Shown: piece by piece, positions 10,437 to 22,700 of the stretch
How the letters are laid out: every line of letters starts with the position of its first letter
How positions within the stretch are numbered: position 1 is the stretch's first letter
Assembly (NCBI GenBank): GCA_029224185.1
Contig: CM055192.1
Coordinates: 23,352,226 to 23,416,225 of the forward strand
DNA length: 64,000 nucleotides
Reading direction: 5' to 3'
Source of the DNA: Karalla daura
Lineage: Eukaryota > Chordata > Actinopteri > Chaetodontiformes > Leiognathidae
The notes under the pieces: model-generated
Database searches by the model: none
What the model saw: the letters and a program-made list of their open reading frames with translations, nothing else
Told to the model about the DNA's origin: nothing
Made by a program: the position numbers and the translations under genes

Positions 10437-13400
10437 TATTAAAATCACATCGCTTTGGTCCCTGGTGCGGGTCATTGATTTGGTCACTTCTCAAAGAGCC
10501 ACTGGTTCTGACTGCACACAGTTTAAGCACTGAAATCTAATCCTGACGGCGTCTGTGAACTTAATGGTGCGTGGCCTATTCAGCCTCCTCAACCTAGAGG
10601 TCGAGCACGCTTTATGAGGTCACCGTCCGTAGATTTACAACCTAAATTTCCCATGACAGCACCCCGTTACTTTGTGCATCCAAACAGAGAGTCTTGGAGA
10701 AATGTGCTCTCGCCGTTTGGTCAGATTGTGACCTGGAAATCTCTCTTCGGGGAATGAAGCCAGAGAAGAGGCAGAGAGGAATATGGGTTGTGTAAACATG
10801 CCGTCAGCTCCAAGGGCACACGGCACAATAAGTTATGGAACGTCTTGCATCTCCATCTACACAGGAGGATAAGTCACGTTGAGGGAAGGGGGGGGGGTGC
10901 CGGTGTAATTTGTTATGGGTGCCCTGCTTGTGTAAGCTGCGCTTCCCGTGGAGGATTCAGTCGGGCAGCAAACCTGCAGAGCTGCAGCTACAGGAACACA
11001 TCATCCTGGGCAGCATTGTGGGTTATGAATCAGTGCGTCCACCAAAGATGGGATTTGAAAGTCTGAATTAAGAAGACAGCAGAGATCTATAGTGGATTAT
11101 CACAGTGTTTGTCCCCATTTTCGCAACGCCACAGTGAATGAGTGGGAAGCAGAAAACAAGGAAAAGTCAAAAAGCTGGCCTGTAATAGACTGTTTGTGTA
11201 GGAGTGTGAAATGTTTTCGACCCTGACCCTCTACGCCTCATTTTAACATCTCTGAGATGCAGCAATGTGAAATGAAAACAACTTCCAGTCACTTTAACTA
11301 AGCTTTTGTGCTGGAAGCTAATGGAATAAATTCTTGACTGAAAAGAGGAATTGCAATACCACAGTAGCCTTTATGAAATGTGTCAATAATGTTCAATAAT
11401 GTATATGTACCATATAGGTGTATGTATATGCAGAGCATTGCTTAATACAGGTAATGGAGTGATGCATTTATACAACTCTAGTGAAGCAACAATGTTCCAT
11501 TTTTGTTCAAATGCATTACATGATTTGTTTGCTTCACATGCTATAGTGGTAGCAGCCAAGTGAGTGATAGTGCGTGCGTGGGAAACAGTGACTAACATGT
11601 ACAGTATTTAGAATACATAACTCACATTAAGTATCTTGCAAATTTCACTCTAAGGCATGTATTTTGTAATCTGCGGTGAAGTGCATCTAAAAAGGAACCT
11701 CGCAACAATGTTTCAAATGCAATTTCTCCATCCTATTCTTAACTCCCAATAAGATGAGGCTTCATCCGCGGCTGCTTGCTACTGATTAGACACAACTTTT
11801 TAGTGCGAACATGTACAGATGAAGGAGAAAAACATAATAAAGTAGAGAGCAGGCTAGGCAGATAGGAAATCTCTCAGCATGAGGAAAAGCTATCATCTTT
11901 CATGTCCAAAACAAAAGGTCAAAGTCCCACACAACCCACGATTAGACCCAACAGCTAATCGCCTCACTTCCCCGGCCCATCTGAGAGAATTACAGTGGCT
12001 GTTAAGTGTGCATAATGAATGCCGTAAAGCTGGCCTATAAAGCGGGCTTTTGGCCGGCCCCTGGCAGTGAGTGGGAGCATGTCTACGCACAGACTGGAGC
12101 CTGCGCACCCTCATGTACAGAATGATGGCTGATGGGTTTGTGCGAGGGGGGGGAGGGGCCAGGCGGGGAAGCGTCCACATCATTAATGAGCGCTAATATT
12201 TCAAAGGAGGACGCGGGGCCCGAGCGCTGACCGTTATATTAAAAATCAAACGCTGTGACCTTGTTAAGATGGATGCCTGGTTGCTCTGTCCCCTTGGTGC
12301 CGCAGAGCCGCAGACGGCGCACCACATTAAAGGTGGCTCTTTGCTTTTTAAAGCATCAGCTACGGCCGCAGATATACGGGGAGCACAGGGAGCATTACGA
12401 GTGGCATTTAATTAAAGAAAAGTAAGCTGTGGGATTTTATAGACTGGCCGGGGATTGCTTGATCTGGTAAGTAAGTGGAAATGAAGGATGCTTGAAAGGC
12501 AGCATAAATCTAACACAGTGCTAACCTAACCTTCCTATCATTGTAAAAGTCAGGGCTGGGACGCTTTAAAACCCGTCTGCCGCAGACAACGTTATCTCAT
12601 TCAGCTTCTCTCGGCTTTAAATGACTTCACTACGCAATGCATACAGGCAATTAGATTGTGAGCTCACTGCTAATCCTTTAACAGAATCATGAAATTGATC
12701 AAAAGAGTTATCATGGAAAAGGTTTTCCGCTGACAGATTAAAAGAGGAAGACCATCCCATGAAATGAGGAGGTTCCGAACCACCTTAACAGAGCCTGCTT
12801 CCTCTCTGTTGTGTCTGGTCCGGGTCAGACGAGTGATTTATAGGCTGGTAATTAGCTCCAGATGACAATGATGAATGTGCTACACCGACACCTTTGTAGG
12901 CTGCCTTGTTAGGTAACATCTGAGAAGCCTGACAAAGCTATCATTTTACAGAAAGCTCTTAATTACCCTGGCACAATTATGAATGGACCACAAACAGACA
13001 CACAGCTGTTTCCATGCACTGCAGTGGGAGGAGATGTGGAGAACGGAGAAGGAGGGGAAGGATGGGGTAACGGCTCGACTGACAATGCTCAGCGCAGATG
13101 TGTTGTGAGACTGCAGCAGCAAGACAAATAGCTCAAGGACACTTTTTGTTCCTGTGCTCCCTGGGAGTCAAAGAAGCCATTTTTCTTAGGGATAATCAAA
13201 GATGGGTCAGGTCCAAAGGTGGGAGATGGAGGAGACAGAAAGAGGGAGGAACAACTACCTGCAATATAAATGTTTCTCTGTTGCATGCATAGAAAGATGG
13301 ATGTAACTGCTCCCACAGGCTACGACGCAGCAGGTACCCAAGTTAAGAGCCATCAAATATAGCGGAATTTGCAGCACAAGTCCGTTTTCCATCATAATGC

Positions 13401-13469
13401 TTGTTGGAATATTATTATTGTATTACATAGTCCAGTTCCTGAGTATATCAAGCATCTGATTTGATTAAG
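10437..13469. other. Unique non-coding DNA, candidate regulatory sequence
   Basis: No gene is recognised. A good plus-strand donor (CTG then GTAAGTAAG) lies at 12466-12474, but no convincing exon precedes it. The stretch 12000-12700 is unusually free of simple repeats, with TTAATTAA and CATTAA cores, and is a reasonable place to look for a conserved non-coding element. Confidence 0.4.
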
Positions 13470-13474
13470 ACAGG

Positions 13475-13560
13475 ATAAAATCAGATGAAGCTTTATTTGT
13501 CCCACACAGGGACAGGGATTTCCATTATTACAAAGGCAAAGACAAAAGAAGCATTAGGAA
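13475..13560 (+). repeat. Possible retroposon relic (TTTATTTGTCCCACACAGGG block)
   Basis: The 'tttatttgtcccacaca...' block resembles the 3' region of common fish retroposons that read 'actttattgtcccacac...'. The identification is from memory of consensus wording and the match is short. Confidence 0.35.
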
Positions 13561-13627
13561 CAAAAAAATATGTACAGATTCTCTGGAAAAGAGTAGAATG
13601 AAAAAAATGAAATAGTGGTTGTGATGT

Positions 13628-13734
13628 TAACTGAATTACTGCGATGGACTGGCAAATTGTCCAGAGTGTATTCCCTGCCTCGCCCTATCTGCACTCTGTG
13701 ACATCGTTGGGTACAAAGATGATGGATGAGTGTT
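13628..13734 (+). repeat. Decayed retroposon tail fragment
   Basis: The landmarks GCGATGGACTGGCAAATTGTCCAGAGTGTAT, CCCTGCCTCGCCC and a final GATGATGGATGAG correspond in order to the tail of the same repeat type seen at 4606-4832, 14551-14716 and 38885-39107. Confidence 0.6.
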
Positions 13735-14550
13735 AACTCAACTAACTCAAACAATATTTTGGGTTTTTTTTGTTCCATTTCATATTATGAAACTGTTGCA
13801 TGGATAATAGATGATTTCATAGCAACAGCAGGTAAATGTGATGGACTGTTTTGTCCGGGACCAGGAACAAGAAATGACGCGTATTGGATTGCTTCCCTAT
13901 CCATCACAGGCCATCTGGCAAACACTACAATTGCAGTTATGCTGCAAAGTGCCATAAAGGAGACACTTCCTCCTCTTTGAGGCCCCTTGTTTGACACATG
14001 GCATCCTGTGCAGAGTGCAAGCCCAGCTCTAAAATCAAAGCACACACTTCCACAATCGCCGCTGCTGTCTCGCCTGTCGTGTCACCGGGGTCAACGGTGG
14101 GCCTGTCTCCAGGCCGCCACACGTTTATTTTCCTTTTCCAGCTTTGTTTAAATCCCTAATTGGAGTCTCTGTGCGGGAAGTCAGCACAAAGGAGGAGGTC
14201 TCAATTCATCTCATTCCCTAAATATTTGGACGGCTGGTAATTTGCTTTTTGTGATATGAAATGATTTACTTTCGAGTTAAGAATCAAATAATGGCTTCCA
14301 TCTGTCTGAGAGCTGTGAAACGGGGCTGCTGTGTTTGTGTGAGTTTGTCTATGTGTTCAGACGTGTGCTCATGGCTGTCTGGCAGTGTGTGAATATACAG
14401 AGGAAGTAAGAGGGAGGGCAATGTGACCTGTAAGCGGCCTGAGACAGACACAACATAGATCAAATGGAAAAAACAGCTTCAGAGAAGGGAATTCCTAGGC
14501 CTCTGCCAAAATGTGAGTTTTCTTCATCACTGAATTTATAGGGCAGAACA
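13735..14550. other. Unique non-coding DNA
   Basis: No gene or repeat family recognised. Open frames at 13726-13980 and 13785-14045 oppose each other on the two strands and have no protein-like features. Confidence 0.5.
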
Positions 14551-14716
14551 ATAGTTGGTGGATAGCACTGCTGGCCCATGGCAAAAAGCTTCTCGGTTCA
14601 AATTCTAGTTGAAGTGAGTCCAAAATGTCCAAAAACGAACATGTTCAGTCCAATTGGAGACTCTAAATTCATGAATGGTATGCGTGTCCTGTGACGGACT
14701 GGCAACCTGTCCAAGT
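14551..14716 (+). repeat. tRNA-derived SINE-like retroposon, degraded
   Basis: The head reads GGTGGATAGCACTG (A-box-like) followed by GGTTCAAATTCTAG (B-box-like, compare GGTTCGAATCC). Downstream are the blocks AATTGGAGACTCTAAATTCATGAATG and TGTGACGGACTGGCAACCTGTCC shared with the other copies in this window. The middle is shortened and the tail past the last block is missing. Confidence 0.65.
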
Positions 14717-17040
14717 TTGCTGTTATTGCTGAAATAACAGTAATTTAGCTAAAAAGGCACTAAAACTATGCTTAATTGCATGGAAATACTCTCCTTCTGC
14801 CCCAGTGCTTCATTATTAATGCACCTTGATTACCTGTTTTCTAGGTGACCAACAGGTTTAGCGCAATATGAAGCTACAACAGTGTTACTGCCTGCAAAAC
14901 AAATCCGGTGATGTTCTATATACAACAGTTAGATAAACAAACAAAAAAAACAGGAAAAAAAACAATGGTAATTACATTATGTTTGACAAGCATTTAAAGC
15001 CATATGTTAGATACAGAAATGTAAATGTATGGTAATATGGCTATTCATAACCCATATTATGTTCACGCTGGAGTGTGTGATTGTCATGGTTAATAAAACT
15101 GCTGTTTGATCATGAGATTAAGAGATAAATCCATGTGCAAGCCACCATCCTGCCATCCATATGTGGGAGGCTAAGAGGCCATAAACAGACGTCCTCGTAA
15201 CGTGTTCCCCGCTTTATTACGGCGCTACACGAGACAAACACACAGCAGACAAATGGTCGAGAGAGAAGCGGTGACACACGACAAAGGTTATGAGGTGAAT
15301 TCGATTATGTGGTGTTGAATCACAGATCCACAGTGTCCATTAGCCTCCTGAGCTACCAAGACACCCTTGGTAAGGATTAACTTAGAGGTCATCAGGCACT
15401 TTGAAATTCACTCAACATGCCTGAGCCTGTGCACAAAACAGACGTATTTCCCCGGAGTGTGTTCCAGTTGAAATCCATCTTCATCTCTTCCTGTGTGAGG
15501 TATGATTATAAAGATAGAACCCACAATAGCTTCTATGCGCTGTCTCAGCCCATCTCATCTCTGTGCGCTGTGGGACAAACTATCGATGAGCTGTTGCAGG
15601 CTGTTAAATTAAACTCAACCCCATCCACAGGAGAGGGATTGCTCCGCCAACACGAGATGACACATGGCAGGACTGGTTCAATAAGTCACGTCTGTGAATT
15701 AAACCCACACAACGCACAATTTCAAAACACAATCCCAAACTTGTATGCTGAAAGTCCATGGGTAGGAATTACGAGGAAGTTACACACACAGTTTAGGCTG
15801 TTATAATACAGCGGGTTGAAGTGCTTATTGATTTATGGGGGTTTCCCATTGTGGAAAATTCTTCAACTGTACCACCAGGACTGAATCAATATCAGGTTAA
15901 ATGGGGAAAAAGCAACAGAAATTGAACAAATGATTGAAAATTTATTAAGAACTATGCCAAATAGTCAAAATGCTGCCATTAAAGATCATGTCTTTGGGAA
16001 CATTTGTGAACAGTTTGTGAAGATGCATGTACAGAGAAGGATGCTAGAGGGCAGGTCTGTTAAACAAGGACAGCTTTAAAATGCTCTCATGCAAATGTGA
16101 TCATATCCAACTCGATTGAAGCAGTGACGGCAAAACATGCAACAAGCGCGCTAGTACAGTGGCGTCACAGAGTAGAGCATCTTCCCTGAGAAACAAGCTG
16201 TGCACAGCTCCAGGCTGCAGAGAGCACGCAGACCAGACACACATTCATTTTGCCCCCATTCAAATTACTCATGGAATTAACTTTACTTAGCAACAACCTG
16301 CTGATGGCAATGCTTATCATAGGTAAACTCTGTATACTTTGTCGTCCCTGGGGGCCGAGCTTGTCAGGGTCTATTTGTGACATTCACATGCTGTAGCAGC
16401 CTGACTGTTTAAGGACAGTGCTGTAATGCTATACTGAAAGTGAAAGAGAGTGGGAGAGGGTTGGATCCTAAACACCCCCATTTTAACTGATATCTTCACA
16501 TTTAAAGTAGCTAAAAAAAAGTCAATAATAGTCAATAGAAGCACAAATATTACTGATAGATCTGAATGGCCTTGATTAAGTTCCTAGTCAACCTTGCATT
16601 GATTTTATGTCTTTCATGGTTTCCCTCTAGGACTAAGATGGATGTAACATAATAATTCAAAATAGCATATTTAAAATGTATATGCTAGAGTGAAACAAAA
16701 TGTAGTCTTTTGCGTCTATCAATGTGCATATTTTCAGTGGTCTTGTGCGTCAGTCTACTTTAAAATTCCCGTTCATGGAACCACACATAGACATTAAGCT
16801 CAGAATGAATTCATTCACTGCACTGGTTTTCCTTCTGTTACTGTTATATGTTATATTTGTGTTATATGTGTCTATCTTTCTATCATATATTCATATTATG
16901 CACACACACTTAGTGTTTAATGTCATGTGTGACCATGCTGGGAGAAAATGCACAACACAGACCTGTTGTGGCAAGAGAACCACATGGAATAAGCAGCAAG
17001 AAACCTGCGAGAGCCGTCACCACCAGTCATAACACAGAGG
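14717..17040. other. Unique non-coding DNA
   Basis: No gene is supported. A 129-codon frame at 15417-15806 has no recognisable domain, no convincing splice context and no codon bias. An octamer-like ATGCAAAT sits at 16089-16096. The remainder is AT-rich single-copy-looking sequence. Confidence 0.5.
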
Positions 17041-17130
17041 GAGAAGGGAAGAGGGAGGGTTGAGGGCGAGGGGGGTTGGTGGGGGATGGGGCTGGGGGTG
17101 TTGCGGGGTTGGGGGTGTATTCGGGGGACT
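17041..17130 (+). repeat. G-rich low-complexity tract
   Basis: Repeated GG to GGGGGG runs separated by one to four bases cover about 90 bases. The spacing fits the pattern for G-quadruplex formation on the plus strand. It lies about 140 bp before the long CA repeat. Confidence 0.75.
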
Positions 17131-17268
17131 GTTAGACGCAGGGAGGCTCCCGTCTCTAACCTGCCCGGTGGCAGTAGCTGAACTGTCATCGCCTGGCCCT
17201 GTCACTTGGAAACTTTGCTGTTTAGAGGTGACAGCCGCCCACGGACACTGTACACACTCCACAGCTCT

Positions 17269-17270
<2 letters not shown>

Positions 17271-17327
<57 letters not shown>

Positions 17328-17418
17328 CACACACATACACGTACACACACACACACAGGCACACACACATACACGTACACACGCACACACACACACACAC
17401 ACACACATACACACACAG
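17271..17418. repeat. Long compound (CA)n microsatellite
   Basis: About 148 bases of CA dinucleotide, pure for the first 50 or so and then broken by GG, ACATACACGTAC and ACGC units. The long minus-strand frames rich in Val-Cys and the plus-strand frames rich in His-Thr across this block are repeat artefacts and not genes. Confidence 0.97.
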
Positions 17419-17549
17419 AGCATGAGGAAAGGTTTGCAGTGGTGAGTGGGCACTGTTTGACACTTCCATGTTTGACACCTCCATATCCCTCTGCATGTCG
17501 TGGCCTCCGCAGGCTTTTCTCTCTGTTAATGCCCCCCCGCCCACCCCCC

Positions 17550-17592
<43 letters not shown>
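17550..17592. repeat. (CA)n microsatellite after a C-rich tract
   Basis: A CCCCCCGCCCACCCCCC stretch at about 17530-17549 leads into about 17 CA units. Confidence 0.95.
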
Positions 17593-17595
<3 letters not shown>

Positions 17596-18285
17596 CACCA
17601 CCACTATCGTCACTGCTGCCACTTATTTTAGAGGACGCTGGATCTATATAAGTGTGTGGATGCACAAGTGTTGAATGACCTGTTAGTGTGTGACAGTCAG
17701 GAACAAAAATAATGTGTGCACATTGCAGTTCAGCCATTTTATTTATCAACTATTCAATGCTTGGTGGATTGGCCTCAAGTGTTTATTATAAATAATTAAT
17801 GCACATGCCAATCCCAGTTGACTATCCAAATAGATTTAGTGGAGTTTAACTTTCCCCAGTAATATTAGACTGTTGCGCATTAACAGAGGGTGGCACCAGA
17901 ACCATTGCAGACACTGGACACTGAGATAACCATTTTGCAAACATTTGTATGAAACTTACCTGCCTAATTATAGGTACCCAGCAGAGTTTCTGTGAGTGTG
18001 TGTGTGTAGGTGTGTGTCTGGGGAAGGAGTTGAGGGAGACAAAGAGGAAGAGGTGATGAGGAGAAGAGCAGGGATTGTCATCAGCAAGCTGTAAATGGTC
18101 CTGATACCAACAGCCCCCTCCAGCCCCCACCCAAGTAACACACCCGGCCGCCCACACACACACACACACTCACACACACATTTATCTGCACTGTGGTAAT
18201 TGCCGCGCCGGCTCATTTGAGCTTGTCATTTCTTCCGATAAGACTGCAGTATTAAAAATGACAAAAGATTGATACACACTCTCTT

Positions 18286-18318
<33 letters not shown>

Positions 18319-18585
18319 TGCACGCATCTCACACACGTCTCACACCGCATCTTCTGGCGTCCACAAGTTGAGGCGAGGGTGCGGCTGTTATTGGAGATTC
18401 TACAGGCGAGACAGAAGGGAAATGTGATTTCACACATTTTGTTTTTCTGAGGTAGAACAATGAGATATTGCGTAGAAGAAAAAGAAAAAAAAAGTCAATG
18501 CTGAGAGATGTTTTGGGAAACCAAACGATGCTGTACAAATGAAATAAATAATTGTTGCCTTTCTTGAAGAGGTGAGTGAAATAAA
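17593..18585. other. Unique DNA broken by short (TG)n and (CA)n runs
   Basis: Short dinucleotide repeats lie at about 17995-18021 (TG), 18152-18181 (CA, interrupted) and 18291-18319 (CA). Between them is unique sequence with no gene. A minus-strand GTAAGTTT donor at about 17953-17960 has no believable exon. Confidence 0.7.
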
Positions 18586-18599
18586 TCTGTCTGTCTGAC

Positions 18600-18648
<49 letters not shown>
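18586..18648. repeat. (TCTG)n tetranucleotide microsatellite
   Basis: About 16 tandem TCTG units with a single GACT interruption near 18596-18600. The matching minus-strand frame rich in Thr-Asp-Arg-Gln is an artefact of the repeat. Confidence 0.97.
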
Positions 18649-18650
<2 letters not shown>

Positions 18651-18879
18651 ATATCATTTCATTGTCATTATGCATGCAGCCTCAGGGCTCACTGATTTAC
18701 AACGATGAGTTACGAAAGGGTTTATTGGGAAACATCATCAACAACAAAATCAGCCAAACACTTTGGGAATAACAGCAGTGCGTGTCATAATGTCACAGCT
18801 CATCCATAACCAGGCATATCATCATCACCGATGTGCTGAGAAAATGGAGCAAATATTCATTCTTATATTGAATATCAAC

Positions 18880-18945
18880 AAAGGGGGAGTGGGTGGGTGG
18901 GTGGCTGGATGGTGTGTGTGGGGGGGTGGGGGGGTTGGGAGACGT
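18880..18945 (+). repeat. G-rich GTGG/GGGT tract
   Basis: Runs of GGG to GGGGGGG alternate with single T or A bases. The tract has G-quadruplex potential like the tract at 17041. Confidence 0.75.
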
Positions 18946-19672
18946 GCCAGTTAATTGGGAGCGGCGTATGGACAGAATAGTAATACTGCGTTTGGTGGGG
19001 AGAGAGCGGAGGAACGAGCTGATGTCTAGTCTCCAAATGGAAGGAAGCAGCGCATTCACAGTTCATTACCACTTCCTTCACTCGCTAATCAGAACGCAAA
19101 GCACTACAACGTGTCAACAAGGAAGTGTTTTCATTTGAACTGAGAAGGTGTTGATGTATGTGTGTGTGTATGCGCGCATGTAGGGCGTGGGCTAGCCCAT
19201 GTTATATATATTTTTTTCAGGGTGTGGAGGGTATGCAGTTTGACTTATAGTCAACACCTTCCTAACAAAATCAAAATGCCGAGAGATTTTTGGTTCAAAA
19301 ACCTGTGACCTTAAAAAACTGCTGAAAGACTTACATGCAAAAAAGAGGAAACACTTGGGAAGATGGATACATGTTGCACTTCCTGTAGATGTTTTGTTTT
19401 CTTTCTCCATCATCATCCAGGGCAGCAAATGTAACTGGGCTCTTTTGACACATTCAGCCTCCATCCAGTGAGCCGTCTGGCTGAGAGCCTTCAGCTGCCT
19501 CGCACTTCAGACATGCAGCAGGAGGAGCCCAGGGAGCCCACAACTCATTTATGCCTTTCTCTGGGCTAACTCTGGTTATTAGCTGGAATCAAATGATCCA
19601 ACACGTCTTTTGCCATAGGCAGACCCAGCACACAGAAGCTCAGTGTGAATGTGTGTGTGTGTATGACTAGAT
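18946..19672. other. Unique non-coding DNA
   Basis: No gene or recognisable repeat apart from a short TG run near 19158-19170 and a TATATA/T run near 19204-19216. Confidence 0.5.
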
Positions 19673-19732
19673 TGAGAGAGAGAGAGAGAGAGAGAGAGAG
19701 TGAGAAAGGAAAAAGGGAAAGAGAGAGAGCGA
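19673..19732. repeat. (GA)n microsatellite and purine-rich flank
   Basis: An uninterrupted GA run covers 19674-19700, followed by A/G-rich sequence to about 19732. Confidence 0.92.
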
Positions 19733-22700
19733 GAACTGCAAAACTCCATTAGATAAATCTAAAGGCATCACGCATAATGGATGGGCCACGATCCACGCCT
19801 AGGAAACTGTAATGCTCAAAATTAAAAGTATTTTTCAACTCAGAATGGGCCATCAGAGGATCTTCATGTGGCCCCTGTGAGACAGTAATGTCCTTTAAGG
19901 AAGGCAACTGATTAATTCTAGCTGACCCTGTGACTGATTCGTGATCACGTTGTGGCATAATGACATCCTCAGAGGGCCTGTTTACAGGTTAGTGAGATGC
20001 CACATGATGCAGTGTATGTAGAATCAAGGCCTAAGACATTTTGTTGCAATATCTGCTTGTAGATGTAGGCATAGCAAACAACACTCCTCTCATCCTATGC
20101 AAAAACCAAGACTCTGAAAGTTTGATCAAAGAAAAGAAGCTACTGGGCACTTTGCAAGCGGTCTGGTAGGGTCTACAGACATGCTTGAGGCTTCAGAGGT
20201 GCTTAAGCACCTTTGTGCTTTGAGCTCAATGGTAATGTTAAGATTGCTAAAGTGCTCACAGCAATAATCCTAATATGCTGACGCTAAGCAGGTGCAATGA
20301 TGACCACCTTCATTTAAAATGCTAACATTTGCTAATGAGCAGTAAAACACAAAGTACAGCTGTGGCCTGATCCCATTTGCTTCGGTATCTGGTCATGAAG
20401 CACTGGTTTACAATGTCTGGACGCAATGAAACTCAAAACATCCATCTGAATGAAGAGATATTTCACTCTGAACCAATGTATTCACATGTCTGACCAAACA
20501 CCAGCTTTCTGACCAACAAATAAACAACCACATCGTACAGAATTGATGTGTAACTGCTCATTCAATAGAATGTGTCTTTGGTCCTCCTTGGTACGATAGC
20601 AAACTATAGCTCTGAGGTGTGGAGAAATTTAAGTATTTGAGGACTTCATCTTTTTGATCTCACAAGCTATAAACCAAATATCTCCTAAAATAATTTAGAA
20701 ACTAATTGACAGATTAATCAACTTCAGAAACAATCTTTTGTTGCAGCTTTATCCATGTTGTCCAGCAGTTTGACGCTGATGTGATTGCCCCTCAGTGCTG
20801 AGTAAGGAATGTGGATTGTTTTTATACTCCCGTCATGGAAAACAGCTGCCTACCTCAGCCAAAATGATGCTACTAAAAACAGTGAAATGGTAAAATGTAC
20901 GTATGATTGCATCTCTGTGACATCTCCTCATTTCAATTACCTATTCGTTGTCAGGGCCACATCACAACAAAGCAGAGATGGCATGTAATTATTTTGACTG
21001 AGCAACATAAACTGTTAAGAACACACATTCCAACCTAGTATTTGTGTGTGTGTGTGTGTGTAATTCGGCCTGTCCTGACAAGGTTCAGACATGGCACCTG
21101 GAATTAGAGCAACCTTCACATTCGTTCCTTGTCATTTGTGCCTTTTGTTTCCACATTCTACCGCGTCAGCTACTCTGGTGAGGCAGCTAATTTGCCCTCC
21201 AAGGTTGTTATTCCACCTCTCTCCCTCTCCTCCATGCTCTCTCTGACGGTTTCGGGCAGTATCTGGGGTAAGAGATGGCCCTCATTACTCTCTGCTGAGT
21301 CTTTTGGCCTTAAGGCTGCAGTCTCTTGTCCTCCATTCCCCAGTCCCTGTCTCCCTGTCATGCCGTGGGCTCCAACCTTATCTCCCCGGTCCACAAAGCT
21401 CCTGTGGATGTGTGCTGCTATCCACTCGCAGCACGTTGTTCCCAATCATCTCCTTCCCACGTCGGCGAAGGCAGAACACTGTGCCAACTTGCCCCCACAA
21501 TTAGGACAGAAAGACAGCATGTGGTACAAAGCTGCCGGGGCTGAGAGAGGGCAAGTTTCTATACAGGCAGAAGCTAATGGTGTTATTTTTCATTTTACTG
21601 AGCTTTAATAAGTCCCATTTGCTCCAAATTTGCATGCTAAGGATAATTCATACATCTTGCCTGTATGCGCCAATCAGCAGACGTGTAAAAGCACAGACGG
21701 TGACAACAGACTGAACGTGGGGGCTTCTTCTGATTGAGGTGTTTGACACAATAAAAGCACCCGACTGAAAGCAGCTGCATGTGATGCCTTTTCAGATAGT
21801 GACAAATGTTTTGAAATGCACAAGTGCAGAAACGTGCCTCGGCGCTCGAGGTTGTGTATAAATAAATGGAGAGCTGAGAGAAAATCAATATCCTGCTGCA
21901 TATTATGGGCCGAGCGGCATTGTAACGGCTGTGAAAGGCTTGCAGCTAAGTCATATTTGTGATAAACACAGTGTCACAAATTTAATATGGACACATACAG
22001 TAAATGGACAAATAAATTCTCTCACAAGTTAATCTGCATTTTGCCAGGTCATTTCCGATTTGGCATTCAGCCCCCTCGATCCAATTTAAAGAGAACGTCT
22101 AGTGTCAGAGAGAGGGGGAATTTATTCCGAGCCAATAAAAAACAGGCGCTTGGTGAAAATCACCATCGGCAAGTCATTAAAAGTGGGAGAGGAGCCGGGT
22201 GTGTGGAAATGGCTCGTCGGCTCCCCGGGTGCTACTCACAACAAGAGACCTGGACACGTAGAGCAGTGCCCTGATGAATTGAGCCATAAAGGTGATTGGC
22301 TCAAATGAAAGTCTGCGCCTCTGAGGCAAAAACACATCCGTTTGATTTGAATACATCAGCGCGCTGAAAAGGACGGCACGCTCAACCTGGAAGAAAATGA
22401 TACATGGGCAAAAACAGCAGATTTGCACAGTGGCTCAGCGTGAATTCCCACATCAAACCTGGCTGGCAAGTGAGACAAACCAAGCCTGTGGGATACATAA
22501 GCCTTCATTACCACGCTGCTACTGGTTGTCAGGTTACGGATGCAGGGCCTCGGGTGCAATGTGTGATTTTGGAGCAGCGGCTGCCTGCTAATTACCAACC
22601 TAGGCAACACGCAGCCATTAAAAACGCAACCCCGAGTGTCTGCTGAGCTAATTTGTCTAATTACATCTTTGTAACTTATGAAAAGACCTAACATTACCCT

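Noticed and set aside
17017..17749. Long open frames of up to 201 codons on both strands
   Set aside because: They run through the CA/TG microsatellites and consist of Val-Cys or His-Thr repeats, as any frame through such a repeat does.
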